Shown here: positions 6,516-13,925 of the stretch, piece by piece
Layout: the number at the start of each line of letters is the position of its first letter
Position numbering within the stretch: the first letter of the stretch is position 1
NCBI GenBank assembly: GCA_019322895.1
Contig: JAHWHZ010000003.1
Location: 1-64,000, forward strand
Length of the DNA stretch: 64,000 bases
Source of the DNA: Candidatus Woesearchaeota archaeon
GTDB lineage: Archaea; Nanobdellota; Nanobdellia; Woesearchaeales; ARS49
Direction: 5' to 3'
The notes under the pieces: model-generated
Seen by the model: only the letters and a program-made list of their open reading frames with translations
Told to the model about the DNA's origin: nothing
Databases searched by the model: none
Translations under genes and position numbers: made by a program

Positions 6516-7271
6516 ATGAGAATCACCCCCGAATTGGCAGAAATGGCAGGCATTCATGCAGGAGATGGGTATTTACGCTATGCTGGCCGCAGAAAAGAAA
6601 TAGATATTAGTGGAGGAGTAGATGAAAAAGAGTATTACGATACTCACGTCATTCCATTGTTCAATAATTTTTTTGGTTTGGATATCCAAGGCAGACTATT
6701 CTTAACTAGAAACACATATGGCTTTGTGATTAGAAATAAGAGGATCATACAAATATTCAAGAAATTGGGGTTTCCTTCGGGAAAGAAATCAACTATTGTT
6801 AAATGCCCCACAATTATTCAGAACAGCAGTGATTTTGGTATTTTGCGGCGTTTTATTAGGGGGTATTTTGATACAGACGGCTCGCTGACTTTTGATAAAA
6901 AGATTTTTTTGCAAGATGCATTCAAAAAAACAAAGAATTTTTATCCGCGTTTGATGTTTACTTGTGCATCCAGGAATTTAACAGAAGATTTTTTAAAGAT
7001 TGTCCACAAATTAGGTTTTAAAGCAACTTGTTCAGTGCATTGCCCAAAGAAGACGACAGAAAGCATAAGATATAAGATGCAGTTAGTAGGAGTTAAGAAT
7101 TTAAACAAGTGGATAAAAGAAATAGGGACTAAGAATCCAACAAAGTATTCAAGATATTTAATTTGGAAAAAATTTGGTTTCTGCCCGCCAAATACGACAT
7201 ACAAGCAAAGGATTAATATATTAAAAGGCAATCTTAACCCTCATTCACTTTATGTAGGGCCTGTAGTCTAA
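6516..7271 (+). CDS. LAGLIDADG homing endonuclease-like protein
   Basis: 251 residues with two LAGLIDADG helices: LAEMAGIHAGDG (residues 7-18, acidic D17) and RFIRGYFDTDGSL (112-124, acidic D119/D121). A two-motif protein acts as a monomer making a staggered double-strand break. It is free-standing, not inside an intein or visible intron ORF. The last 15 nt, including the TAA stop, lie inside the 5' acceptor and D-arm of tRNA-Arg, so coding sequence and tRNA overlap. Most archaeal relatives are encoded by rRNA introns or mobile loci. Catalytic acidic residues are kept, so it may be active; the target is unknown. Confidence 0.85.
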   Translation: MRITPELAEMAGIHAGDGYLRYAGRRKEIDISGGVDEKEYYDTHVIPLFNNFFGLDIQGRLFLTRNTYGFVIRNKRIIQIFKKLGFPSGKKSTIVKCPTIIQNSSDFGILRRFIRGYFDTDGSLTFDKKIFLQDAFKKTKNFYPRLMFTCASRNLTEDFLKIVHKLGFKATCSVHCPKKTTESIRYKMQLVGVKNLNKWIKEIGTKNPTKYSRYLIWKKFGFCPPNTTYKQRINILKGNLNPHSLYVGPVV

Positions 7272-7347
7272 TGGATAGGACGCGCGGCTTCGGAAAGCTA
7301 AGTCTTTAAGAAACCGTGAAATCGGGGTTCGAATCCCTGCAGGCCCA
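7257..7347 (+). tRNA. tRNA-Arg(TCG) with 19-nt intron
   Basis: Cloverleaf by hand: acceptor GGGCCTG/CAGGCCC with discriminator A7347; D stem 7266-7269 with 7278-7281; anticodon stem CGCGG (7283-7287) with CCGTG (7314-7318); anticodon TCG at 7290-7292; T arm CGGGG-TTCGAAT-CCCTG. The anticodon loop is 26 nt, so an intron of 19 nt is placed at the canonical 37/38 position (7294-7312), to be removed by the archaeal splicing endonuclease. No CCA is encoded. Its first 15 nt are shared with the end of the LAGLIDADG gene. Confidence 0.92.
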
Positions 7348-7356
7348 CTTTTTAAC

Positions 7357-7575
7357 ATGGAAATCAACAATCAAATCGCTTTGACAGTAATCAAATGGGT
7401 AATTGTCATCTTTGTAGCAGGCATAATAGGGCAGTTTGGAAAGTCCCTCACCCTGCATATTCTTGACTGGTGGAAGAAAAGAAAAGCAAAGACTGTCAAG
7501 CCGTCTAAAAAACTTTCCAAGCTTGAAAAGAAGCGGCAGAAAGCAGAGATCAAGAGATTAAAGAAGGGGAAGTGA
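7357..7575 (+). CDS. Small membrane protein with basic tail (72 aa)
   Basis: One hydrophobic helix (about residues 7-30, LTVIKWVIVIFVAGIIGQFG), then an amphipathic stretch and a strongly basic C-terminus (WWKKRKAKTVKPSKKLSKLEKKRQK). A cytoplasmic tail that binds RNA or membrane lipid is plausible but not shown. It begins 9 nt after tRNA-Arg and may be co-transcribed with it. I do not recognise a named family. Confidence 0.6.
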   Translation: MEINNQIALTVIKWVIVIFVAGIIGQFGKSLTLHILDWWKKRKAKTVKPSKKLSKLEKKRQKAEIKRLKKGK

Positions 7576-7579
7576 AAAA

Positions 7580-7589
7580 CTTTATAAAG
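7580..7589 (+). promoter_or_regulatory. TATA box upstream of tRNA-Pro
   Basis: CTTTATAAAG about 28-37 nt before G7617, the proposed 5' base of tRNA-Pro. The spacing fits a transcript starting just before 7617 rather than before the apparent downstream acceptor strand at 7661, which supports an intron in the acceptor stem. Confidence 0.6.
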
Positions 7590-7616
7590 AGAACGCGATA
7601 TCTTTATCTTACTCTA

Positions 7617-7766
7617 GGGGCTTTTTAAGCTCCCCAGCACGGGTTCCCTTTCAGGGACGTGAAGCTATGGGGTAGCTTGGACCATCCTTTCTGGTTTGGG
7701 TAAGCGAAGAACATCTGCTTCGCAGCAAAAAACCAGATGACCCCGGTTCAAATCCGGGTAGCCCCA
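7617..7766 (+). tRNA. tRNA-Pro(TGG) with anticodon-loop intron and probable acceptor-stem intron
   Basis: The body matches archaeal tRNA-Pro: D arm GGGT...ATCC, anticodon stem TCTGG (7690-7694) with CCAGA (7733-7737), anticodon TGG (7697-7699), T arm CCCGG-TTCAAAT-CCGGG, 3' acceptor TAGCCCC plus A7766. A 31-nt intron at 37/38 (7701-7731) holds the hairpin GCGAAG/CTTCGC. The adjacent 5' strand, GAAGCTA, pairs poorly with TAGCCCC, but GGGGCT at 7617-7622 plus A7667 gives a perfect acceptor GGGGCTA. This implies a 44-nt intron inside the acceptor stem (boundaries ambiguous by 3 nt because GCT is repeated at both ends). I could not draw a convincing bulge-helix-bulge for that intron. Confidence 0.75.
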
Positions 7767-7773
7767 TATTTTT
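7757..7773 (+). repeat. Direct repeat copy 1 (tRNA-Pro 3' end)
   Basis: The 17-mer GGTAGCCCCATATTTTT covers the last 10 bases of tRNA-Pro and 7 bases beyond. An exact copy lies at 7865-7881. tRNA 3' ends are classic attachment sites for archaeal integrases. Confidence 0.8.
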
Positions 7774-7780
7774 TTCTTGC

Positions 7781-7860
7781 GAATATCAGAAATAATATTC
7801 ACTTCGCACGTGCAGCCCTGTGCTGCACATCTTTGGATCCTAGCCTTTTGTAAAGGCTAG
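7781..7860. other. Three consecutive perfect hairpins after tRNA-Pro
   Basis: GAATAT 7781-7786 pairs with 7795-7800; GTGCAGC 7810-7816 pairs with 7822-7828 (loop CCTGT); CTAGCCTTT 7840-7848 pairs with 7852-7860 (loop TGT). They fill the 108-bp interval between the two 17-bp direct repeats. Possible readings are a small structured RNA, processing or termination structures, or a remnant of an excised element. There is no ORF in the interval. Confidence 0.6.
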
Positions 7861-7864
7861 CTGT

Positions 7865-7881
7865 GGTAGCCCCATATTTTT
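7865..7881 (+). repeat. Direct repeat copy 2 of the tRNA-Pro 3' end
   Basis: Exact second copy of the 17-mer that spans the 3' end of tRNA-Pro, 108 bp downstream of the first. The arrangement is that of an attL/attR pair around a very small remnant, though a local duplication would look the same. Confidence 0.75.
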
Positions 7882-7898
7882 ACCCATTTTTTTAGAAT

Positions 7899-8390
7899 TC
7901 AATCACTAACATTATACTCTTTTTTTATTTGTTTGATTGTTCTCTCTAATGCAATATAATCTTTTTCTGTTTTGTCTATTGCTTGTTCTTGATAATTTGC
8001 TCTTGCTTCTTCAAAAAGCGTGTTAAGGCTTAGCCGCAGTGATTTAAATACATCTGTCCAGAATCTTTTTCTTTGCTCGTCAGAATGGCAGGGGCCGTCG
8101 CTTCCTGACTGGAACCAGTCTGGCCGGAGTATCATGACTTCTTCTTCATTAAATCCTAGTTTTTTTGCTTCTTCTGCAATTGCTTCTCTCTCATCCCAAT
8201 TGTCAAACAAATGCTCTCCATAATCATTGTCTAATATGAATAATCTTCCTATCCAGACAACAGGGTTTGACTCCCACAAGTCAAGCTTGTCTGCAATATC
8301 TTTGTATTTCTTTGTAACGACAAAAGCGTCAATGCTTTCTTGATACTGGAATATCTTGATATAAGTGCGGTCTGCCTTCATTATTTGCAT
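7899..8390 (-). CDS. Hypothetical protein, 163 aa
   Basis: Not recognised. The product is soluble, acidic to neutral, and rich in Trp and Asp near the middle (LWESNPVVWIGRLFI; DNDYGEHLFDNWDERE; DWFQSGSDGPCH), then mainly helical with a charged coiled C-terminus. The start may be ATG 8390 or ATG 8381 (MKADRTY). It runs divergently from the ATP-grasp gene across a 77-nt gap that holds both promoters. Codon use looks ordinary for the window, and the reading frame is clean, so I take it as a real gene. Confidence 0.65.
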   Translation of the reverse strand: MQIMKADRTYIKIFQYQESIDAFVVTKKYKDIADKLDLWESNPVVWIGRLFILDNDYGEHLFDNWDEREAIAEEAKKLGFNEEEVMILRPDWFQSGSDGPCHSDEQRKRFWTDVFKSLRLSLNTLFEEARANYQEQAIDKTEKDYIALERTIKQIKKEYNVSD

Positions 8391-8435
8391 TAAATCTTTT
8401 AAAGTATTTATTTTTTGTGTTCAGAGATACAAAAA

Positions 8436-8444
8436 ATATTTATA
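8436..8444 (+). promoter_or_regulatory. TATA box of the ATP-grasp gene
   Basis: ATATTTATA ends 23 nt before ATG 8468. It fixes the start at 8468, since the longer frame from ATG 8417 would run through the promoter. Confidence 0.6.
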
Positions 8445-8467
8445 CTCATAAGAGAAAATCAGCTTTC

Positions 8468-9820
8468 ATGGATGCGGGCATTGTATATTCAAATGTTTCT
8501 ATCGACATCAAAAATACTTATATGATATACATAGGGGCATTTAAGTATCATAAAATTTGCAGGTTTTTCAGGAAGCCTTTGAGAAACAGGTATGGCAGGA
8601 AGGTTGAAATAATCTATGTCTTTGGAAGCTTTCCTCCGTCTTATTTTGAAGGCAAATATGTTGTATTGAACAGCAGATTAAAAAAGCTGAAAAATAACAG
8701 CAGCAATTGTTATTTTGACATCGGCTCTAAGAAACTCAACAAAGAAGCATCTAATTGCGATTATGTTAAAAAATTAATAAGAAAAATCCTGAAAAACCAG
8801 AAAGACCTTTTTATTTATCCGTTTAAGGACACCCCTGAATTGAATTTGCAGAAGCAGTTTGAAAATGTTCATCTGCTGGGGCCGAAGACAAACTTGTTTG
8901 CAAAATACAACAGCAAGCTTTTTCAGCACGAGCTGGCAGACGTCCTTGACATCCCCCAGCCAAGATGGTTTCTGGTTCACAGCAAGGCAGACCTGATAAC
9001 GATTTATTCTGACCATTTGAAGGGAAAAAAAGCATTTGTTTCCAAGCTCGAGGGTGCAGGCGGAAGCGGAAGCGCAGTCATTAATTCCAAGAAGGACATC
9101 TTGGACCATCCGCACATAAAGAAAGAGAACTGCAGGTATCTTATTTCTGAATTGGTCGACGTAAAAGTTTCGCCGTCGAGCGAGGCTATTGTCGCCAACA
9201 AGAACGAGATTTTCTTTAACGGCATCATGGACCAGATAATGAAAGGCCCGGATTATCTGGGTACTATCTATCCGTCGATAGTTAATGATAAACTCAAGAA
9301 ACTGATTGAACAATATACGATAAGAATAGGAAAATATATTGGAGAGCACGGCTACAGGGGCTTTTTCGGTGTTGATTTTATCGTGGACAAAAAAAACAGG
9401 CTTTATTTTGCAGAGATTAATCCAAGGACCTGCGGAAGCACATTGGAAAAAGTGTACATGCATGAAGTGACCAAGAAAAAGAATTTTCCTTCAATTCCAG
9501 AGCTTGAATTCAGGGCAGTCACCAGAAATACTTTTGGTTCATTGTCTTCTAAAAAAGTGAAGAAAGCGAATTTCAGCTGGGGCATCTTTAATGTCAAGGC
9601 AAGAAAAGGAAGAATGACCACAAGAGATGTTTTGCCGGAGTTTTCAGAACCAGCAGCATTCAAGAAATTAAAGACAACTATTCTTGATTTTCCCGGCAAA
9701 AATGTATTGTTTTATCATTCCGGCAGGCTCTGCAAGATATTGAGCGTAAAGCCGACAAGAAAAGAGGTCGAAGAAGAGCTGAAAGCAAGAAAAAAACAAG
9801 TCATTGATTATATTAAATAA
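8468..9820 (+). CDS. ATP-grasp domain enzyme
   Basis: 450 residues. The N-terminal third is a pre-ATP-grasp alpha/beta region. The ATP-grasp fold follows: KAFVSKLEGAGGSGSAV is the Gly-rich nucleotide-binding loop with its Lys, ISELVD gives the hinge, and GFFGVDFIVDKKNRLYFAEINPRTCGST carries the metal-binding acidic and Asn residues (E and N of EINPR). Family members join a carboxylate to an amine or thiol through an acyl-phosphate; the substrate cannot be told from sequence. The gene is followed 38 nt later by prolyl-tRNA synthetase, with its own promoter region between. It is not a carbamoyl-phosphate synthase by length. Confidence 0.8.
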   Translation: MDAGIVYSNVSIDIKNTYMIYIGAFKYHKICRFFRKPLRNRYGRKVEIIYVFGSFPPSYFEGKYVVLNSRLKKLKNNSSNCYFDIGSKKLNKEASNCDYVKKLIRKILKNQKDLFIYPFKDTPELNLQKQFENVHLLGPKTNLFAKYNSKLFQHELADVLDIPQPRWFLVHSKADLITIYSDHLKGKKAFVSKLEGAGGSGSAVINSKKDILDHPHIKKENCRYLISELVDVKVSPSSEAIVANKNEIFFNGIMDQIMKGPDYLGTIYPSIVNDKLKKLIEQYTIRIGKYIGEHGYRGFFGVDFIVDKKNRLYFAEINPRTCGSTLEKVYMHEVTKKKNFPSIPELEFRAVTRNTFGSLSSKKVKKANFSWGIFNVKARKGRMTTRDVLPEFSEPAAFKKLKTTILDFPGKNVLFYHSGRLCKILSVKPTRKEVEEELKARKKQVIDYIK

Positions 9821-9858
9821 AGAAAAGTTTATAAACAATAATCAAAACTGATTCTCTT

Positions 9859-11304
9859 ATGCCTGAAGAAAAGAAAGACATTGGAATCACTGTAAAAAAA
9901 TCCAAGGATGTCAGTGACTGGTATCAGCAGGTAATCCTGAAAGCAGAGCTTGCAGAATATACTGAAGTTTCTGGCTGTATGGTCTTAAGGCCGAGATCTT
10001 ATGCAATGTGGGAAAAAGTAAAGGAATATTTCAACAAGGCCCTGAAAAAAAGAGGGATACCTAATGCTTATTTTCCTTTGTTTATTCCGGAAAAATTCCT
10101 GATGAAAGAGTCTGAGCACGTTGAGGGCTTTACCCCAGAGGTTGCTTGGGTGACTCATTCAGGAGATACAGAGCTTGCAGAAAGGCTTGCAGTGCGGCCT
10201 ACGTCTGAGACAATAATGTATGATTCTTACTCTAAATGGATAAGGTCTTATAGAGACTTACCGTTAAGGCTTAACCAGTGGGCAAATGTTGTTAGATGGG
10301 AATTCAAGAACCCGATTCCTTTCTTGAGGACCAGGGAATTTTTATGGCAGGAAGGGCACACTGTCTTTGCAACAAAAAAAGAAGCAGAGGCAGAAGTGCT
10401 GGATATTTTAGAAGTTTACAGAAAATTGTTTGAAGATTTGTTTGCAATTCCTATGATCAAGGGAAGAAAATCAGACAAAGAAAAGTTTGCAGGAGCTGTC
10501 TATACGACGAGCATAGAGACTTTTCTTCCGACTGGAAAAGCTATCCAGGGAGGCACTTCTCATTTTCTCGGGCAGAACTTTTCTAAGGCGTTTAATATTA
10601 AATTTTTAGATAAAGACGAGAAAAACCAGTACGGCTGGCAGAACTCCTGGGGAATATCGACGAGAAGCATCGGTGTCATGATCTTGTTCCACGGAGACGA
10701 CAAGGGCCTGGTGACTCCTCCGGCAGTCGCTCCAACACATGCGGTTGTGGTACCTATATATACTAAGGACAAGGAAAAGATATTGAAAGAAGCAAAGAAA
10801 ATAGCAGGCAGCATTAAAGGATTTGAGGTTATTCTCGACGACAGGGATGAATTCACTCCTGGCTATAAGTTCAGCGACTGGGAGATGAAAGGCATTCCTG
10901 TAAGGATTGAGATCGGCCCGAAAGATATTGAGAAAAAACAAGTGGTTATGGTAAGAAGAGATACAGGAGAAAAAGCATTTGTTCCAATAAAAGACATCAA
11001 TACAAAATTAAAATCACTTCTAAAAGATATCCAGAAGAATTTATTGGCAAAAGCAAAAAAGTCATTGAAAGAAAATATAATCGACGTAAAGAACTGGGAT
11101 GAATTCTTGAAGGCAATAAAAAACAAGAAGATGGCCAGAGCGCCTTGGTGCGAGGAAACTGTGTGCGAGGACTGGATAAAAGATAAATCCGGAGGGGCAA
11201 AAAGCATAAACATTCCTTTTGACCAGCCAAAGAAGATCCCTGCAAAATGCGCTCATTGCGGCAAGCAGGCAAAATGCATCGCTTTATTTGCCAAGAGTTA
11301 TTAG
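9859..11304 (+). CDS. proS: Prolyl-tRNA synthetase (archaeal/eukaryal type)
   Basis: 481 residues, full length for the archaeal ProRS class. It charges tRNA-Pro. Landmarks are the class II catalytic core with YFPLFIPEKFL, RPTSETIMY, motif 2 in FLRTREFLWQEGHT, GRKSDKEKFAGA in the substrate pocket and GTSHFLGQNFSKAF; an anticodon-binding domain (TPPAVAPTHAVVVPIY onward); and a C-terminal zinc domain with APWCEETVCEDW and CAHCGKQAKC, ending in Tyr as the family does. It lacks the bacterial editing insert. The tRNA-Pro gene is 2.1 kb upstream. Confidence 0.96.
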   Translation: MPEEKKDIGITVKKSKDVSDWYQQVILKAELAEYTEVSGCMVLRPRSYAMWEKVKEYFNKALKKRGIPNAYFPLFIPEKFLMKESEHVEGFTPEVAWVTHSGDTELAERLAVRPTSETIMYDSYSKWIRSYRDLPLRLNQWANVVRWEFKNPIPFLRTREFLWQEGHTVFATKKEAEAEVLDILEVYRKLFEDLFAIPMIKGRKSDKEKFAGAVYTTSIETFLPTGKAIQGGTSHFLGQNFSKAFNIKFLDKDEKNQYGWQNSWGISTRSIGVMILFHGDDKGLVTPPAVAPTHAVVVPIYTKDKEKILKEAKKIAGSIKGFEVILDDRDEFTPGYKFSDWEMKGIPVRIEIGPKDIEKKQVVMVRRDTGEKAFVPIKDINTKLKSLLKDIQKNLLAKAKKSLKENIIDVKNWDEFLKAIKNKKMARAPWCEETVCEDWIKDKSGGAKSINIPFDQPKKIPAKCAHCGKQAKCIALFAKSY

Positions 11305-11374
11305 TTACTCAATAGTAACAAATGTGCCATAAGCTTTATAAAGGATCGCTGATTTATCCTCTATAGGTGGATTT

Positions 11375-11860
11375 ATGATGATTAAGTTACCAAATACAGA
11401 ATTTCGCAGGTTATATTGGGAGAGCCTATTAGACTGTATTCAAGTTGTCGGCGAGCCAGAAGAAGCTATTGTTGTTGAACTTGAAAAAAAGCCTCTTGAA
11501 GATAATCTAGAAACAAATCTTGTTCTTAATGAAGACAATACTCTAGAAACAGTTCCTCATTATGCTCTTGATTCTTTTTATTTGAAAATCACGTCAGGCA
11601 AGACCGAATTTCATCCTTCGTATATGCTGGACGGAGAAAGAGAATATAATGACGATACAGCAAGATTTACATATTCCCAGGAAATATTTGCAGGACTTAA
11701 GCAGGAAATAAGTTCAAGATTATCAGACCTTTTGCAGGCTGCTAAAGAACTGAATTCAAAACTGTATCTGGACTCAAGCGAAGTCACAGAAGAGTTTATC
11801 GACAGGTTCATGAATTCAGAAGACGGATTGTGTTATATCAAAGAAAAAATTCTGGATTAA
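11375..11860 (+). CDS. Hypothetical protein, 161 aa
   Basis: Not recognised. An acidic soluble protein with a mixed N-terminal half and a helical C-terminal half (QEISSRLSDLLQAAKELNSKLYL). The start at 11375 has AGGTGG five bases upstream and a TATA box (CTTTATAAAGG) near 11333-11343; the next codon is also ATG. The stop overlaps the stop of the convergent gene by 4 nt. Fe-S or catalytic motifs are absent. Confidence 0.65.
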   Translation: MMIKLPNTEFRRLYWESLLDCIQVVGEPEEAIVVELEKKPLEDNLETNLVLNEDNTLETVPHYALDSFYLKITSGKTEFHPSYMLDGEREYNDDTARFTYSQEIFAGLKQEISSRLSDLLQAAKELNSKLYLDSSEVTEEFIDRFMNSEDGLCYIKEKILD

Positions 11861-12606
11861 GCTTTGACATATTCTAATAAAGAGTCTGCCATTTTAATTC
11901 CGCGCGTAAATCTCAATTTGCTTTGTTTTTGGATTATTTCTCCGACAGCATTGAATGTTTCTTCATTTGCGTGTAAGAAGATCTCAAGTATGTTTGCAAA
12001 ATTTTCATAGTAATCAATTGACAGCATCGTTGTTTTTTGAAGCTTGTCAGCTTCTTCTATAGAGCTTTTTTCAGCGCGGTCCACAAGTATTTCATAAGCT
12101 CTCCATTCCTCTTCTAGTTTCTGTATTTTCTTGGCATTTTTTTCCTGCGCGGATTTAGGCAATCTTTGCTTGATTTCCGGCAGGTTAAGAACATTTTTTA
12201 CAGCATCAAGAAGTATCCTGTATTTGCTTGACACGCGGACAAAGTATTGCGTCATGACAGTATGATATTTTTCTCCAAGGTAAGAGATTACTTGCTTGGC
12301 AAGCAGGTTCAATCTTTCGCGCTCTTTGTTTATTGCGCGTATCTCTTTTGTATCTGGCTTTCTTTCTCTTGGTATTTCTCTTGTTTTGCCTCTGCTTATT
12401 GACTCTTCTAGTTTTTTGGCGCGCTCAGTTATCGTGCGCATCTGCAGCACTATATTTTTCAGGTATCCTGCTGTCTCTTTTCCAAAATAGACTGCATTGT
12501 AGATTGCATTGTCTTTTCTTTTTTCTTCGCTGGCCATGGCTGCAATAAGATTGTTTCTTGCTGTCTCAAGTTCTTTTACAACCTCTTTTTCTGCTATTGC
12601 TGGCAT
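11857..12606 (-). CDS. Helical coiled-coil protein, 249 aa
   Basis: Start placed at ATG 12606 (MPAIAEKEVVKEL); the longer frame reads through the promoter region of the divergent gene. The product is almost entirely helical with heptad-like charge patterning (ITERAKKLEESI; IRAINKERERLNLLAKQV; KKIQKLEEEWRAYEILVDRAEKSSIEEADKL) and no membrane segment or Cys motif. It may be a structural or scaffold protein. It ends in a 4-nt overlap with the upstream convergent hypothetical gene. No family recognised. Confidence 0.66.
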   Translation of the reverse strand: MPAIAEKEVVKELETARNNLIAAMASEEKRKDNAIYNAVYFGKETAGYLKNIVLQMRTITERAKKLEESISRGKTREIPRERKPDTKEIRAINKERERLNLLAKQVISYLGEKYHTVMTQYFVRVSSKYRILLDAVKNVLNLPEIKQRLPKSAQEKNAKKIQKLEEEWRAYEILVDRAEKSSIEEADKLQKTTMLSIDYYENFANILEIFLHANEETFNAVGEIIQKQSKLRFTRGIKMADSLLEYVKA

Positions 12607-12700
12607 ACTGCTTGATTTTAGGTTTAAAGTTATTAAATCTTTTGCTTTATTAGAAAAATTTAAATAGCATTTATTTGTTCTATGCACTGGGGTGATTAAC

Positions 12701-12961
12701 ATGCCAGAAGAAGAAAGAAAACCAGTTGGAAAAATAACTCACTTTTTCCCTAAAATCAGTGTCGCAGTGATCAAGGCAGATGTGTTGCTGAAAAAAGGAG
12801 ACAAGATATCTATTGAAGGGCACGACAAGAAAGTAGAGATGACTCTTGAATCAATGCAGATAGAGCACAAGGATGTTGAAGAGATAAAGCCTGGGGAAGA
12901 AGCAGGAATGAAAGTTCCTGAAGATGTAAAAGAAGGCGACCTTGTTTACAAGGCAGAATAA
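12701..12961 (+). CDS. EF-Tu domain 2-like small protein
   Basis: 86 residues, a single beta-barrel like domain 2 of translational GTPases: VGKITHFFPKISVAVIKAD, GDKISIEGHDKKVEMTLESMQIEH and a C-terminal KEGDLVYKAE. Stand-alone proteins of this type ('translation elongation factor-like') occur in archaea and bacteria; no GTPase domain is present and the role is unknown, perhaps RNA or protein binding. ATG 12701 is chosen over an earlier in-frame codon because GGGGTGAT is well spaced from it. Confidence 0.82.
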   Translation: MPEEERKPVGKITHFFPKISVAVIKADVLLKKGDKISIEGHDKKVEMTLESMQIEHKDVEEIKPGEEAGMKVPEDVKEGDLVYKAE

Positions 12962-12966
12962 TTTTT

Positions 12967-13758
12967 TTAAACAGTCGGGCGGGATGTTATGTAAGGCATC
13001 ATCGCCTGTTTTAATTCTCCTTCACAGGTTCCAAGCATTCCAGACAATGTATTGATGTATAATGGGCTGAAATCATTTGGAGCATACATGCAGTACATGC
13101 TCTTGCCCAGGAATGCCTCAACTATTTCTTGCGGCTCATCTGGAGCGAGTTTAACGACTGTCTTTTTCAGCACGCAGTTGTTTGTTTCATACTGGACTGT
13201 TGTTCCTTCTATTATGTTAGAGAATGTTGCTGCCTGGCAGGCATCTGCGTGCCTGACAAAACAGGCCTCTGTTGCGCATGCTGCAGGCATCATCCAGATT
13301 ATCACTCCGATTATCGCAAAGAATAATATCAAGAACACACCTGCCATTATTTTTATGAAAAGCCTGTTCTGTCCTGGTTTTTTAGATACTTTTTTCGGCT
13401 TGACTTTTTTTGGTTTTGGCGGCGGCGGTATTTTTTTAAGAGCAGGTTTCTTTGGTGCTGGCGCAAATAATTTCTTGAACAATGATTCTTTTGGTTTCTT
13501 TGCAGCAGGCTTAGGTTTTGGCGGCGGTGGTATTGGTTTAGGAACAGGTTTCTTTGGCTCAGGCTTTTTAACTTCTTTTGCCTCAAACATTTTTTCAAAA
13601 AAGCCTTTCTTGCGCACACCCAGGTCTATAAATGCCTTGTTTATGGATTGTTTGTCAAAACCAGCATGCAGTAATGCAGTTTCAATCTCTCTAACAGAAT
13701 AATTTTTCTTTAACTGCGCCTTGATATGCTTTTTTAATGATTGCATGAATTCTGGTTC
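12967..13758 (-). CDS. Membrane protein with Pro/Lys linker and Cys ectodomain
   Basis: About 264 residues. The cytoplasmic N-terminus (1-50) is a small helical domain like a UBA or ribbon-helix module (SVREIETALLHAGFDKQSINKAFIDLG). A Pro/Lys-rich linker follows (residues 60-130, repeated PPPPKPK and KKP blocks), then one membrane helix (about 135-157). The ectodomain begins ACATEACFVRHADACQAATF and carries six cysteines. The 'ACFxxxAxxC' start is common in secreted DPANN proteins. The linker length would span a thick envelope or crowded layer. It lies just before the giant genes and reads away from them. The listed end is approximate by one codon. Confidence 0.72.
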   Translation of the reverse strand, partial: EPEFMQSLKKHIKAQLKKNYSVREIETALLHAGFDKQSINKAFIDLGVRKKGFFEKMFEAKEVKKPEPKKPVPKPIPPPPKPKPAAKKPKESLFKKLFAPAPKKPALKKIPPPPKPKKVKPKKVSKKPGQNRLFIKIMAGVFLILFFAIIGVIIWMMPAACATEACFVRHADACQAATFSNIIEGTTVQYETNNCVLKKTVVKLAPDEPQEIVEAFLGKSMYCMYAPNDFSPLYINTLSGMLGTCEGELKQAMMPYITSRPTV

Positions 13759-13861
13759 CATATTTTTTTTAAATAACAGTTTTGCTTAAAAGAGTTTGTT
13801 ACCCCTCAAAAGAAAAAAATATGCTATGTCTGTTTTGCGGATAATATACAGCAAAAAATCG

Positions 13862-13876
13862 ATATATTTATATATA
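13862..13876 (+). promoter_or_regulatory. TATA box of the giant-gene operon
   Basis: A 15-bp A/T block, ATATATTTATATATA, 50-64 nt before the TTG start at 13926, with GGGGGAT as Shine-Dalgarno at 13913-13919. It is the only strong promoter before 28 kb of coupled coding sequence. Confidence 0.65.
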
Positions 13877-13925
13877 GTTATTGCAAAATTCTTCTTAATT
13901 GGGTTGAAAAAAGGGGGATAGTGTA

